Source of the DNA: Agroathelia rolfsii
Taxonomy: Eukaryota > Basidiomycota > Agaricomycetes > Amylocorticiales > Amylocorticiaceae
Length of the DNA: 64,000 nt
Assembly: GCA_018343915.1 (NCBI GenBank)
Contig: JABRWF010000005.1
Span: 2,763,001 to 2,827,000 of the forward strand
Direction: 5' to 3'
Each line of letters opens with the position of its first letter. Within the stretch, counting starts at the first letter, position 1. Shown here one piece after another: positions 39,581 through 50,421 of this stretch. The translations under genes were made by a program, and so were the position numbers. Below the pieces are notes generated by a model. That model saw only the letters and a program-made list of their open reading frames with translations, did not search any database and was not told the origin of the DNA.

Positions 39581-41835
39581 CTACTCGATTAGAGAGCTGT
39601 CCTTGAGATTCTGTAATATTAAGATGTCTTGGACTAGATTAGTCGAGAAAGAAAGTCAGCGAGATGAATAAGCGTATGCATGTTCGACTTACCATCCCTC
39701 AAGACGGCTGACGTCGATGTTGTATCCTAAGGCCAAGGTCAAGCCTGTATTTATGCAAAACGATAGGTTGTAGGAACTTACCGTCACCGTCGTGAAATGG
39801 CAATAAAATGGTCTAGGTTCCGGCGAAGCGTCTCTATGTATGCTTTGGAACTTGCGTTTCAAATCTATTCACCACCAGAGGACACGGATAATATGAGTAT
39901 ACGACAACTTAGAAAACAGGTATGACACGCACACGCAGAGGTACTCTCAAAGTCATTTGGCCTATCACCATAAGACACGATGTAGTCCGCAAAACGCACG
40001 CCCTGTGCAAGCTTCGCCCTGAGAAGGTCAGTCTTGTTCAGGAAGAGGATCATGTTAGCCGTCTTCAAGAGCGGATTGGAGACGATTGAACGCCAGAGGA
40101 GGACAGAATCTTCCTGGAAGAAATCATCCATAGTAAGAAATAAAATATAAAAAAAGTATATTCAAGTCCTTACCATGCGATTCACACTTGAATCCTCTGC
40201 CAGAGTTTGGTTAAATGCGCTGATAGGGACAAGAAAGATGATCCCCTGAACGTCTTCGAAATATGGCGCCCATGCCGCTAATGGAGATAATTGGCGTAAG
40301 CATACAGACGTGGTTATATAAAGCGTTCCCACGTGCCTCGCAGAGATCGTTGTCCTCCCACATCAAAAATACGCCACTCTCGGGCTTGAGCATGAGATGT
40401 CTTGCCTGTAAATGACCGAGGTGATAAGCATGCGACTGCCAAGATGACTGGAAAGTATTTTACTCTGACTGGATGATTTGAACGTGAATCGATGTTCGGT
40501 AACACCTATAAAGTAGTTTAGTGATAGTCGCAATAAACCTAAAAAGAGAATCATTACCGAGCGTTTTAATGCGTGCACGGAGAATATCCTGATCTGTAGG
40601 CATGTAATCCAGCCTGGTTATCCGATCCAAACCCTCCATGAAGCCACTGTATGAAGACACATCAACCAGCGTATAGCCTCGTATTCATGGAGAAAAGAGT
40701 GCTCACAATCCTGGTAAATCCTCCACTCGAATCTTCTGCACATGCAGGATCTCCCTGACTGTACGATCATTCCATAACGTGATCATATCCTCCGCCAGAG
40801 CATTCAGTACCACACCCTGGTCCTCCGGATCGTGCAAATCTGCGCCCTTGGAACTATCAAAGCTCTCGCGCGCCGCACTGTCCGACTTGATCAGCTTGCT
40901 GAACGCGCCTTTCCAGGCTGAGGAGCCGTTGACGGACACCTCCTGCAACCGCGGGCGGTTGTCCGGGCTAATGTTCATCATGTCGGACAGCTTCCCTACC
41001 GGCGCGGAGGGGTTCAGCTTGCACGTAAGGGAGACCTCGATCTGGTTCAGGGGCGCGAGACGCATCTTGAGCTTGAGGTGTTCTTGCGTGAGCGCGGGCA
41101 GGGGTGCGTCCGGTGCCGCTGCTCCGGTCGGTGCTAGTAATGCAGAGGACATGAATCCACGCGTGGGCGAGGACGAGCGTGAGCTGGAGGTACGCGAGGA
41201 GGACCGGGAGGAGGTGTGTGCATGCGCGCTGGCCTGCGCTTCGGTCATGGCGTCCATGATGAAGAGGATGGCGCGGACGACATTGAGCTGGATGACGGCT
41301 CGCCATGATGCTCGTTCTTCGCGGAATGCCTAGGTGTTGGATATTATAATGTTGTGATGGTTATGACTGGTTAGCCTGACGTCGATGGAGAGTCCTCGTG
41401 CACACAGCTATGCCCGTGTTCGTACCTTGGACGAGTTCATTAATTGAAAGTCTATATCGTCATATCACGATGTAAATCATGAGCACTATGAACGAATGCA
41501 CATGAACCGAACAGAGAAACCCTCACTCTTGAGTGTCGTCGACTTGCCCGATTCGCTCTGGCCTGCATGATGCTCATGTGAGTGTAAGCAAACACAGAAA
41601 CGAAACACTAGATGGACAACGCACCGAGGAGGAGGAGCTTGATGGCCTTGGGGGCCTTCTTTGCAGCCTGCCGCTCTCGATTGATTTCCTCGTCAATCTC
41701 GTCAGATACCCTCTTGGCCTCAGCCTCGGCCTGCTGACGCTTTGCACGCTGTTCGGGTGTCTCATCGACTGGGGGCTGTATAGCGAGCGAGAGGGGGTCA
41801 TCGTCCGAGACGTATATCTTCTTAGTGGACGGCAT
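39581..41835 (-). CDS. divergent heterotrimeric G-protein alpha subunit with a long insertion
   Basis: About twelve exons. The P-loop GQSESGKST (usual GAGESGKST) is split by an intron. Then RASWRAVIQLNVVRAIL (helix 1) and a Ser-rich insertion of about 60 residues (HTSSRSSSRTSSSRSSSPTR) plus a further unusual stretch sit inside the helical domain. The switch region has RLDYMPTDQDILRARIKTLG with the catalytic Arg (ARIKT), then WRIFDVGGQRSLR and the base-binding FLNKTDLL. The end reads FQSIHRDASPEPRPFYCHFTTVT and ILILQNLKDSSLIE. The N-terminus MPSTKK lacks Gly2, so no myristoylation, and the end lacks the Cys of pertussis-sensitive alphas. Such aberrant alphas are numerous in mushrooms. A GC donor is needed at 40336. 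Confidence 0.83.
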
Positions 41836-43190
41836 GGGTGTGTTTCTGGTTGGCGTGCAAAGGAAAGGGGAGGTGAAACGGGCACTGGCTGCAACAAGTT
41901 AAGAGGTGATTGATGTATCAATTGGCACATCAACTTCATCTCATATCATCTCAGTTGCTCTGGTGGCACTGGCAGTCGCAGGGCCAGCACATAAGTTTCC
42001 CTACTACATTAGACACCTTCGTCTAACCATATGAGGATTACATGTAAACTATAACGGACCTCGTTGTCTGTCAATAATGGTATTGGTCGCCATTATGAAT
42101 TAAAGCTATATATCAACTAAAGATTAGATGGGATTTCTGCCGTCAAGGTTGTTGCGGCCTGCAGGGCCATACCATTGGATATATTAGTGAACTGGTGCTT
42201 TAGAGTACCATCCCTGTCTGTAGCGACCAAAAACTGCTGTTAACCTCCTGGATTGACAATGTCCTGTCCAGAAACACAGGATAAAACGAAGGTGTATATC
42301 AGACGGTTGCATCAGAAGCTGATAACACAGGTCTAGAATAGTACATTGTGTCATATTCTACTGGCACTCGGCTAGGATTCAACGCAGCAGCAAACCCAGC
42401 CACAAAGCAACAAAAAAGCATGGCTTGCTAACTTCGGCATTCTCCTTACATATCGTCAGCAAATAAAGAGTGCCGGGCACAAGACCGGGATTTCAACGAT
42501 CATGTTGTGCTTGATGCAGTCTGATGATGCGATGGACAATGTTTGATACCGAGCATCCCCTTGGGATGATAGGGTAATGATGATCATTGATTCTGATTGG
42601 AACCGCGTCAATTGTGTCCTTGTGGAGTTATACGTACGTTGTTGACCTCGGTGTATATCTGCAGCCCAATGGTGGTGGACTCTGGTAGTGACGTTGGATG
42701 GCCGTGTGTGCGGCACCGGCATTTGCCGGGCCGACATGGTGGGCAATTTAAGGCTGAAAAAATCAAGGCGGCACTTTGTATTCCATGGATTGATTAATGA
42801 TCTGCTTACTTGTACCCATGCTTACACGCTCTGTATGTACCGACTCGGACGTGTAGCTGATAAGCCAGTGGAGGCTACTCATGCAACCACCCTTGGGTCT
42901 GTCCAAAGGCTCTGAGAACTCTGTTCATAGAGCAATCAGAATCAGCTTGTGCTCAGAGATAATGCTTCCTGGATAAAGCTCAAGACTCGAGCTCAAGGTT
43001 ATGCATATAATTCAACACAGACAAGGGACCTACTATCACCGTCCTCCAACCATGATGATTGATACCCGACGTATCTTCCGGCCATGCTTACTTATGCTAA
43101 TTGGCATATATAAGAATGAGAGCCTCAAGTTCTACAAACCTCCACAATCCCCCTTCAACTCCTCATATCATCGCGCATATATCCATCATC
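41836..43190. other. intergenic, no gene recognised
   Basis: About 1.35 kb between the leftward G-alpha start and the first reductase. Only the TATA box at 43107 is listed. Short frames here show no domain. Confidence 0.5.
43107..43113 (+). promoter_or_regulatory. TATA box of the first Ayr1-like gene
   Basis: TATATAA lies 84 bases upstream of the ATG at 43191; the second copy has the same element at nearly the same distance. Confidence 0.6.
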
Positions 43191-44606
43191 ATGCCCTCCC
43201 CGAGGCCGAAGACCGTGCTTATTACCGGGTACGTACACGCTAATATCACGAAACACGCTCAGCTCAATTCGCCGTCTCATGCTGATCCGAATTTTCTCTC
43301 AGATGCACCGAGGGTGGCATCGGATACGCTTTTGCACGTCGTTTTCATCAAGCAGGCTTGCAAGTGTTTGCTACTGCACGCCGAAAGGAGGCTATGACAG
43401 GTCTTCCCGAGCTTGGCATTCAGACATTCGTCTTGGACGTAACCAAACAGGAGTCAGTGACGGCTGTTAGAGATGAGGTTGCCAAAATTACGGGCGGCAC
43501 GCTCGATATTCTTGTCAATAATGCGTGAGTTGGTTATTTTTGGAAAGGGTTTGTTTTCGTATTGTCCATGATGCTAATATCATCCATAGAGGGCATGGTT
43601 AGTCAAGGATAATGCATTAGTACTGCTATTTGACATCATATTCATCGTAAACTATGCTGGCAGATTACGAGGATGCCGCGTTGGACGTTGACCTTGATAA
43701 AGCAAAGGCCGTGTTTGAAGTGTGAGGATCAAAGCAGCAGATTTATACTTGAGACTTCAAACAAACTGACACTGCCCATGAATATCAATAGCAATGTATT
43801 CGGCGTCATGCGCATGGTCAAAGAATTCACTCCTCTCCTTATCGCTTCTTCAAATAGCCCCCGTATTCTCAATGTGGGCAGCATAGGTGCTTATGCACCC
43901 CTCGCTTTCCAATCCGTATATTCCGCAACCAAGGGTGCACTCCATTCATATGGAAACACCCTTCGTCTTGAATTGGCACCGTTTGGGTAAGTTGCTTGTT
44001 GAAATAACTACTACTTATTTTTAATCACTTTTTTCTCATCAGAATTCAAGTCATCACTGTAAGTTTTTTTTTTTCAGCTGTGCCTCGGATATAGCGGAGT
44101 AATCGTTTCTCACTATTCATGCAGCTTGTTGCTGGCAGAGTGAAGACCAAGTTCTACTATGAACATGTTATTCCCGAAGATTCGCTGTATGCGTCGATGC
44201 GGGAGGCATGGTCTAAGCGCACGGCCAACATGGATCCCAGTTCGTTACCTTGTAACCTATATCTTATCTGAGATTGCCTCTAACAGTGAATCTCAGGCAT
44301 TATGATAGATGTCGACACCTTTGCTGACAGGATTGTCACCAAAGTTCTCAAGCCGAGTGTCTCGGCTTGGATCTGGGAAGGTGGTCAAGCCACCTTGGTG
44401 TGGTTCCTGACCAGCTTTATACCGATTAGTGTTATGGTAAGACAGACTATTTTATTCTCCTATCTTTCCCTCCTAACAGGTTTGAACCAAATGCTAATAC
44501 TTATCTTTCTCTGTGTCTGTAGGACAAGATCCTTAGCGGTGATCAGGGTCTCGCCAAATTTGCAGAGTCATTGCAGGCATCGAAGCAGAGTAAAAAGATT
44601 GATTAG
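43191..44606 (+). CDS. Ayr1-like short-chain dehydrogenase/reductase, copy 1
   Basis: Eight or so exons encode a classical SDR. The spliced start reads MPSPRPKTVLITG-CTEGGIGYAFARRFHQAG, giving the cofactor motif TGCTEGGIG and an Arg pair (ATARR) favouring NADPH. Next come LDVTKQESV, DILVNNAG, and the catalytic VYSATKG (Tyr-x3-Lys) preceded by VGSIGAYA with the Ser. The C-terminal part (FADRIVTKVLK; AWIWEGGQATLVWFL) has a hydrophobic stretch as in 1-acyldihydroxyacetone-phosphate reductase (Ayr1) relatives, which work at lipid droplets or ER. The substrate is not certain since fungi have many such SDRs. A tandem copy follows. Confidence 0.85.
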
Positions 44607-45355
44607 AGGACACTGTTTTTATTGATGCTGTCTATTTATTCGTCCATCTCACACATAACTTCAAGAATCATTTTGTATATTTTCACATGTTGCAATCAAC
44701 ACAAGTTTAGCTCATAGGAGCTTGAGCCAGGTGTTTCGAGTCGGGAGTCAGCTATGTTTCACAGTAGAAGTATCTTGACAATGCAATCATCCGCTATCAG
44801 GGGCTTGAGGTACAGAGCAGTGTACCTAACGAGACGATGGACAGAAACACAGGAAACAAGCCGTGCCCTGTAATTATAAGTGGCAAATCGATTGCCACAG
44901 TTGACACACAGCAAGCTGAAGCATCTTGGCCCGTAGTACATCTACCAGTCGCTATGACCTTTGAGCAAGCAGCAAGCGCTATCTAATATCATCCTCAAAT
45001 GCCTGCGATCTTCTTAACGCCAACTAAACTCCTGCGAGACTGTGAGAAAACTCCGGTCATAAATCAATGGCTTCACTGTGCCCAGTGATACGCATCAAAT
45101 GAAGCCTTCCACCTGGGACCCGCGTTCTCATGCACACAACAACGCGAGCGGGACTCTCCCACCGACACGGACCTGGTTCTCATCAACAAATTACAGGCAT
45201 GCTATGATTGTCCCCAAAATCGACAATACCATGGTTCTCAGCATCACGATATACTCTCATACACACCGTGCATATATAAAGCTCGAGGGCCCGAGGCGCC
45301 TGCGAATACCAATTATTCCCGCCTACACGTCTCATAGTTACGCCTAATACTAGTC
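44607..45355. other. intergenic between the tandem reductases
   Basis: About 750 bases with the TATA box of the second copy. The rest shows no gene. Confidence 0.5.
45273..45280 (+). promoter_or_regulatory. TATA box of the second Ayr1-like gene
   Basis: TATATAAA 83 bases upstream of the ATG at 45356, matching the spacing of the first copy. Confidence 0.6.
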
Positions 45356-46731
45356 ATGCCCTCTCCGAGACCGAAGACTGTACTTATCACTGGGTATGTG
45401 TACCGCAATCGCTACATTCCAAAATCATAGGCAGCTCAGCGGTAAATTTCCCTTAGATGCACTGAGGGTGGCATTGGATACGCATTCGCTCGCCGTTTCC
45501 ATCAAGCAGGTCTGCAGGTGTTTGCTACTGCGCGACGCAAGGAGGCTATGGTTGGCTTGCCCGAACTCGGGATATCAACATTTGTTCTGGATGTCACCAA
45601 GCAGGAGTCAGTGATAGAGGTCAGAGATGAGATTTCCAAAATTACGGGCGGCACACTCGATATTTTGGTAAACAACGCGTGAGTTGTATTATGCTCAGGG
45701 GTTGGATATTGACTTTGTTGCTGATGTCGTCTCTCAAGTGGGCATGGTTAGTAGTAGGATTAATTTTTCGGCTGTGACGATGCTTATCCTGGACAATGCC
45801 GATAGACTACGAGGATGCTGCATTGGATATTGACATTGACAAGGCTAGAGCAGTTTTTGAAGTGTAAGAATGGATGCTGCGTCCCTACCATTTTGGACGC
45901 CCTGACAGTTCATCGTTAACAGTAATGTCTTCGGTGTCATGCGCGTTGTCAAGGAGTTCTCTCCCCTTATGATTGCGTCACGCAATAGCCCCCGGATCGT
46001 CAACGTAGGAAGCATCGGTGCTTATGGGCCCGCTGCCTTCCAGTCGGTGTATTCCGCGACCAAGGGTGCTCTCCATTCATATGGCAACACACTTCGTCTT
46101 GAACTGGCACCATTTGGGTGAGTTGCTTCTTGATCGAGGCGGTTGCTTTCTCATTCTGACTCCTTTTTGTTTAGAATTCAGGTTACCACTGTGCGTTTGC
46201 CCATACCCAATATGGGTAATAACTACCGAAAATCCGGGACTGACGATATTTTAATTACTGAACAGCTTGTTGCGGGAAGAGTAAAAACAAGGTTCTATTA
46301 TGAACATGTCATCCCCGAAGATTCGCTTTATGCGCCCATGCGGGAGGCATGGGCCAAGCGCACGTCTCACATGGATCCTGGTACGTCACCTTCTTTCGTG
46401 GTCACAACATTGGCTCTCAACGACGAATCAAAGAAATCATGACGGATGTGGATGTGTTTGCGGACAATATCGTCACTAAGGTCCTCAAGCCGAGCGTTCC
46501 AGCTTGGATTTGGTCAGGTGGCCAATCCACCATAGTGTGGCTTCTGACCAACTTTGCACCAGTCAGCATTATGGTAAGATACAATACCCAACCCCATTCC
46601 CCACGCCGGCTCATAGATAGCGCGCTTACCACACTTCTATTTGCTTATAGGATCGGATTGTCGGCGAAGATCAGGGTCTAGACAAGCTTGCGGCATCGCT
46701 CCGGACATCGAGAAAGAAAAAGACGGACTAG
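45356..46731 (+). CDS. Ayr1-like short-chain dehydrogenase/reductase, copy 2
   Basis: Paralogue of the preceding gene with the same intron positions and the same start MPSPRPKTVLITG. Motifs are intact: TGCTEGGIG, ATARR, LDVTKQES, DILVNNAG, VGSIGAYGP and VYSATKG. Differences are conservative through the core (e.g. GPAAFQSV against APLAFQSV) and greater at the C-terminus, which ends LRTSRKKKTD instead of KQSKKID. No frame break is seen, so both copies look functional. It probably reduces the same or a related lipid ketone. Confidence 0.85.
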
Positions 46732-47142
46732 GGTATCCTCTGTAGAGCTGCATATTTATGTATTTATCTGTACCATCTGGGATCTTAGTGTATGTTTAAT
46801 GGCTATTTTAGTATTATTCTACCCATATAGCCGATGGTGGGGGAGTGGCCGTGTGTGTGTGTGGAAGTGGTGGGCCGGTAGCAATCACGTGAGAGCCAGA
46901 AGGGCGTATGGTGGTTCTGTTGTGCCTTTGTTTCCGGCGGACAAGCTCGATCCTCTTTTTAAGACGCTGACGCCCACTACGACCTTATAAACGACCACGA
47001 AAGACCGCTCCTCCCCTGTATTATCCAATCCCGCCCACTGTGTTAATATCCCTTCACCCTGTCTACTCTTCTACCAACTCGCCTTGCTGCATATGAACGA
47101 CAGACATCACCGCTTGGCCAAGAGCAACAACGACTTTCCAGC
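46732..47142. other. intergenic, promoter of the 47143 gene
   Basis: Contains the CACGTG element at 46884 and a GTGTGTGTGTGT stretch near 46850-46862. Nothing else seen. Confidence 0.5.
46884..46893. promoter_or_regulatory. ATCACGTGAG element upstream of the 47143 gene
   Basis: CACGTG core about 255 bases before the start codon; same core as the sites at 13452, 19116 and 50283. Confidence 0.4.
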
Positions 47143-49033
47143 ATGCAGCCTTTCAGCGCAACATCAAGCGTAACTTCTAATCAGAACTTTCGCCAGAGTA
47201 GAGGCCAATATCCCCAGGTTTGCTTGGTTTCTCTCTCTCGCAAGGTTGAACCAAGTGATGCTCAATGCATGCTTCTGCCTGGGTGATGATAAATGGCTTC
47301 AGCCCGTGCCTTCTTCTTCCCCCCGCATCTCGCCCTCCATTGGCTCTTCAATACCCAGAACATCGTCTCCGCTCTCCCAGTCGCCCTCGACATCTGCATC
47401 TAGTATTCTGCCAAGTCCAGAAACCCCAAGCGTGCGTCGTAGATCACGCTACCCAGGACATCTCGGCCGAGTACCCCTTCATCGCAGAGGCACGTCAGGC
47501 ACTTACGAGACACTCGAGGATCTCTTGCGTGAGGCGGGATACAAAGAGACACGCATCTTCTCACCGGATACAGATGGAAACAGGGAGCGTGCCAACAATG
47601 CCCGCATGGTCAGCGAGACCGTTAAGGACGGCGTCGGTGCTGTAGTAGGGTTCCTTGCCAATCTTGTACCAAGCAGCTCCAGCAGGAGCTCGAGTCTCGT
47701 TCGTAAAGCGGACTCTGCACCAGAAAGATCTCGCTCGCCTCCTCCTTCCCCATCACCCAATATCACACGCAACACCGTTCGGCAGCAATTCTCGTCTAAC
47801 ATCGTGTCCTCTCCGATCAGCTCCAGGTCAGCTACCCCAGTAAATGCTCCTCAAGAAAATAACAGTAATAATTATCGTCACGATCCCCTCATGAAAGAAA
47901 CTTTGCCACACTTCAATCCGCACAATCAACATTTTGCTCGTCCCTCCTTACGTTCACAACCTTCTGTTCGGTCAATACAACCACAGAGTTCTCGGGCCCA
48001 TGCGTACCTCCGCCACATGGCATCCGCACCGAATATTCGGCGACAGGAGTCATATCGGAGAGGAAGACCACCCCCACTACCCCTACCACTGTCCAGAAAA
48101 CAGTCGAACCTTCAGGAAGATGCACCATCCCTACCCCCTACATGGTTTGAGAATATTACTCGTGCGATGCTATTTGGCAGTGGTGGAAGCGGTACCCGCC
48201 GCTCGGCGACCGGCGGAGGTTCCGCAAGAGGAGTGAGGTCTCGGCATCTTAATGAATCATCCGCAACATCAGCAGGCCGTAACAGCGTGCTTTCACCCGC
48301 TTGGGCTGTACAGGCCACCGCATCCCGCCCAGAGACAAGCATCTCACACACGTTGGTCGTCTGTCGGTCCGCACCCACTTCACGCTCCTCGTCACGAACG
48401 CGACCAGCCCAGTCGAGCCTTGTAAACAACACCAGGCGCCGTGGCTCTGTGAAAAAGCTGGGTTCATCAAATGAGGCTGATGTGCCTTCACTGGCACGCA
48501 CACGCGTTGAAAATGACGTATGGGCGCTAGAGTCTTCTTCTTCTTCTGGTATTCGCGGGCGGGTGTTGCTCAGTGGTCTTCGCCTTAACAGTGCCATGTA
48601 TAATCACAACAGTGACGACGATTTGGAGCCGGCTGTGTCAGATGAAGAAGAGGCAGAGCTTGACCTCGCACAGATGCTCGTACCGCCAAAACGCCAACAG
48701 TCGATCCGCAGCCTACGCAAACATCTGCATGCTCCGCCGCCCTCAGGTGGCACTAGACTGCACGGTCGAGAGCTTCGACGGCGAAATAGCAGTCGACCGA
48801 GCTCGAGGTTGAGTGGTGCCATCGAGACGGACGAGGAGTCTGAGATGGACTATGGACGCCCTCGGTCTACTGTGTATAGTGGCGGTCGCTGGATGTCCGG
48901 GCACGCGGAAGAGGAGGAAGATGCCATGCGTTTCAAGCGGATCACTGAGGCTAGTGGTGGTGGTGGCATCATGCGCAGCCCCGGAAACGGTATCGGAAAT
49001 CACCGTCGTCGCGCTGCACCGTGGGCTTCTTAA
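47143..49033 (+). CDS. hypothetical Ser/Arg/Pro-rich protein
   Basis: Two exons (47143-47217, 47303-49033) give 601 residues; the first exon was chosen because it joins in phase at CAG and supplies a clean start (MQPFSATSSVTSNQNF). Most of the protein is disordered and basic, with long Ser runs. A short ordered block, GTYETLEDLLREAGYKETRI, then ETVKDGVGAVVGFLANLV, is the only part that looks folded. Near the C-terminus are an acidic patch (SDEEEAELDLAQML) and a Gly-rich basic tail ending RRRAAPWAS. I do not recognise it. Confidence 0.75.
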
Positions 49034-50421
49034 TGGTTATTGATTTTGTGTTCTTTTTTCTCTTTCCCTTCCAATTATTATTGCTTGTTGTGTAATAGAT
49101 TGGCTGTTCGTGTTAGATGGGTGTGCCCTTTCTAATCCCTGACAGGTTGTTCATCTTTATTGGCCTCGAATAGCTGGAATATTTTCTTCCTTTATTCTCA
49201 AACAGTCCATATCACGTTTTTCTATTCTTCTTTCTTTGTCACATATCTTCCTGGTCAAATTATTCCCCAGAATCTTGTAATCGTAATATTATCACTACTA
49301 CTAGCCGCTCCCTATACAACCTTGATGATACACACTCGTTTCCCCTTCGCATGCTTCTTACATACACGCATGATGTAACCAGTCCCGAACATTACACTGG
49401 TACTATCACCTTTAAAACATGTGGTTTACTAGATATTTATTGGTGTTGTTGCAGGACAAAGGTTTAGCGTTTTGAAACTTGAAACCGAGATATGGATCAA
49501 AAAATCAAGGATGGTTGAAATTCAGAATTCACAGCGCCGAAATAGAGCCCAAACAACGTGTTCATGTGTTAACACATGCACATGTACTCACCACCCGTTG
49601 TTATGCATCACTACGCAGTAGTCTGCCTCCCTCTCTCCTCTAAAGTGGCCGATTCTGTGTTCCTACCTTAGCATGGCTAAACGCGGAACCCACCTCCCTG
49701 CAATTGAATCAGGACCCTTACTATACAACATCATGATCTCGATGAATCAGGTCTAATCAGGTATTGCCTGATTCCTCAATTTGGCTAGGCTCCGATGGGG
49801 CTGCTTGTATCCGTCGCACTGGCCGTAATGAGGGATGACGGATCATGATGGAAAAAGGGGCCGCTGAGCACCGAATCGGAACACAGGAAAAAATATCTTT
49901 AGAAAAAACAAAACAAAACAAAGGAAAGCGCTGGCATAGTCACAAGACAAGCGCACAAGCGATGACCATAATTATTTGTAAAGGCGATAGTAAGGGGACG
50001 AGACGTTGCGTGTTGCACGCTGTGTATGTATTTTGCGACTGTTGCGTGGTAACTCTTTTTCCTAAGCATCCTGAATACAACGGAGGCTGTAATTGTTGCC
50101 CCGCGAGGCGCCCAGCGATATGAACACGATCATGAACCGTCCTGTGTATGCTGGGGTTGTATTACTGTATAGCTCCGTGAGTACGATGAAGCGAGAAGAT
50201 ACAGCGAACATACATGTGCTTCGCCATGAACAAACATATTGATATCATAGCCCATTTAATTAGGCAATTAAAGATGTGCAACATCACGTGACCGCGCCAA
50301 CATTCCCACGGGCTACTCTCGTTTAAAAAGGAACACGCTGCTGGGACGCCATCCTTGGCCCTCGACAACGACGACGACGAAGACGGCATCGGCGACGTCG
50401 AAAACCCCTACGACCGCGACG
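49034..50421. other. intergenic, no gene recognised
   Basis: About 1.4 kb between two rightward genes. It contains the CACGTG element at 50283 and small frames without likeness to known proteins. Confidence 0.5.
50283..50292. promoter_or_regulatory. ATCACGTGAC element upstream of the RING-RRM gene
   Basis: Reverse complement GTCACGTGAT fits the full Cbf1-type consensus RTCACRTG; it lies 130-139 bases before the start codon. Confidence 0.45.

Noticed and set aside
40779..41333. 184-codon plus-strand frame opposite the G-alpha gene
   Set aside because: It is antisense to well-supported G-alpha exons with conserved motifs; a shadow frame caused by GC-rich codon use.
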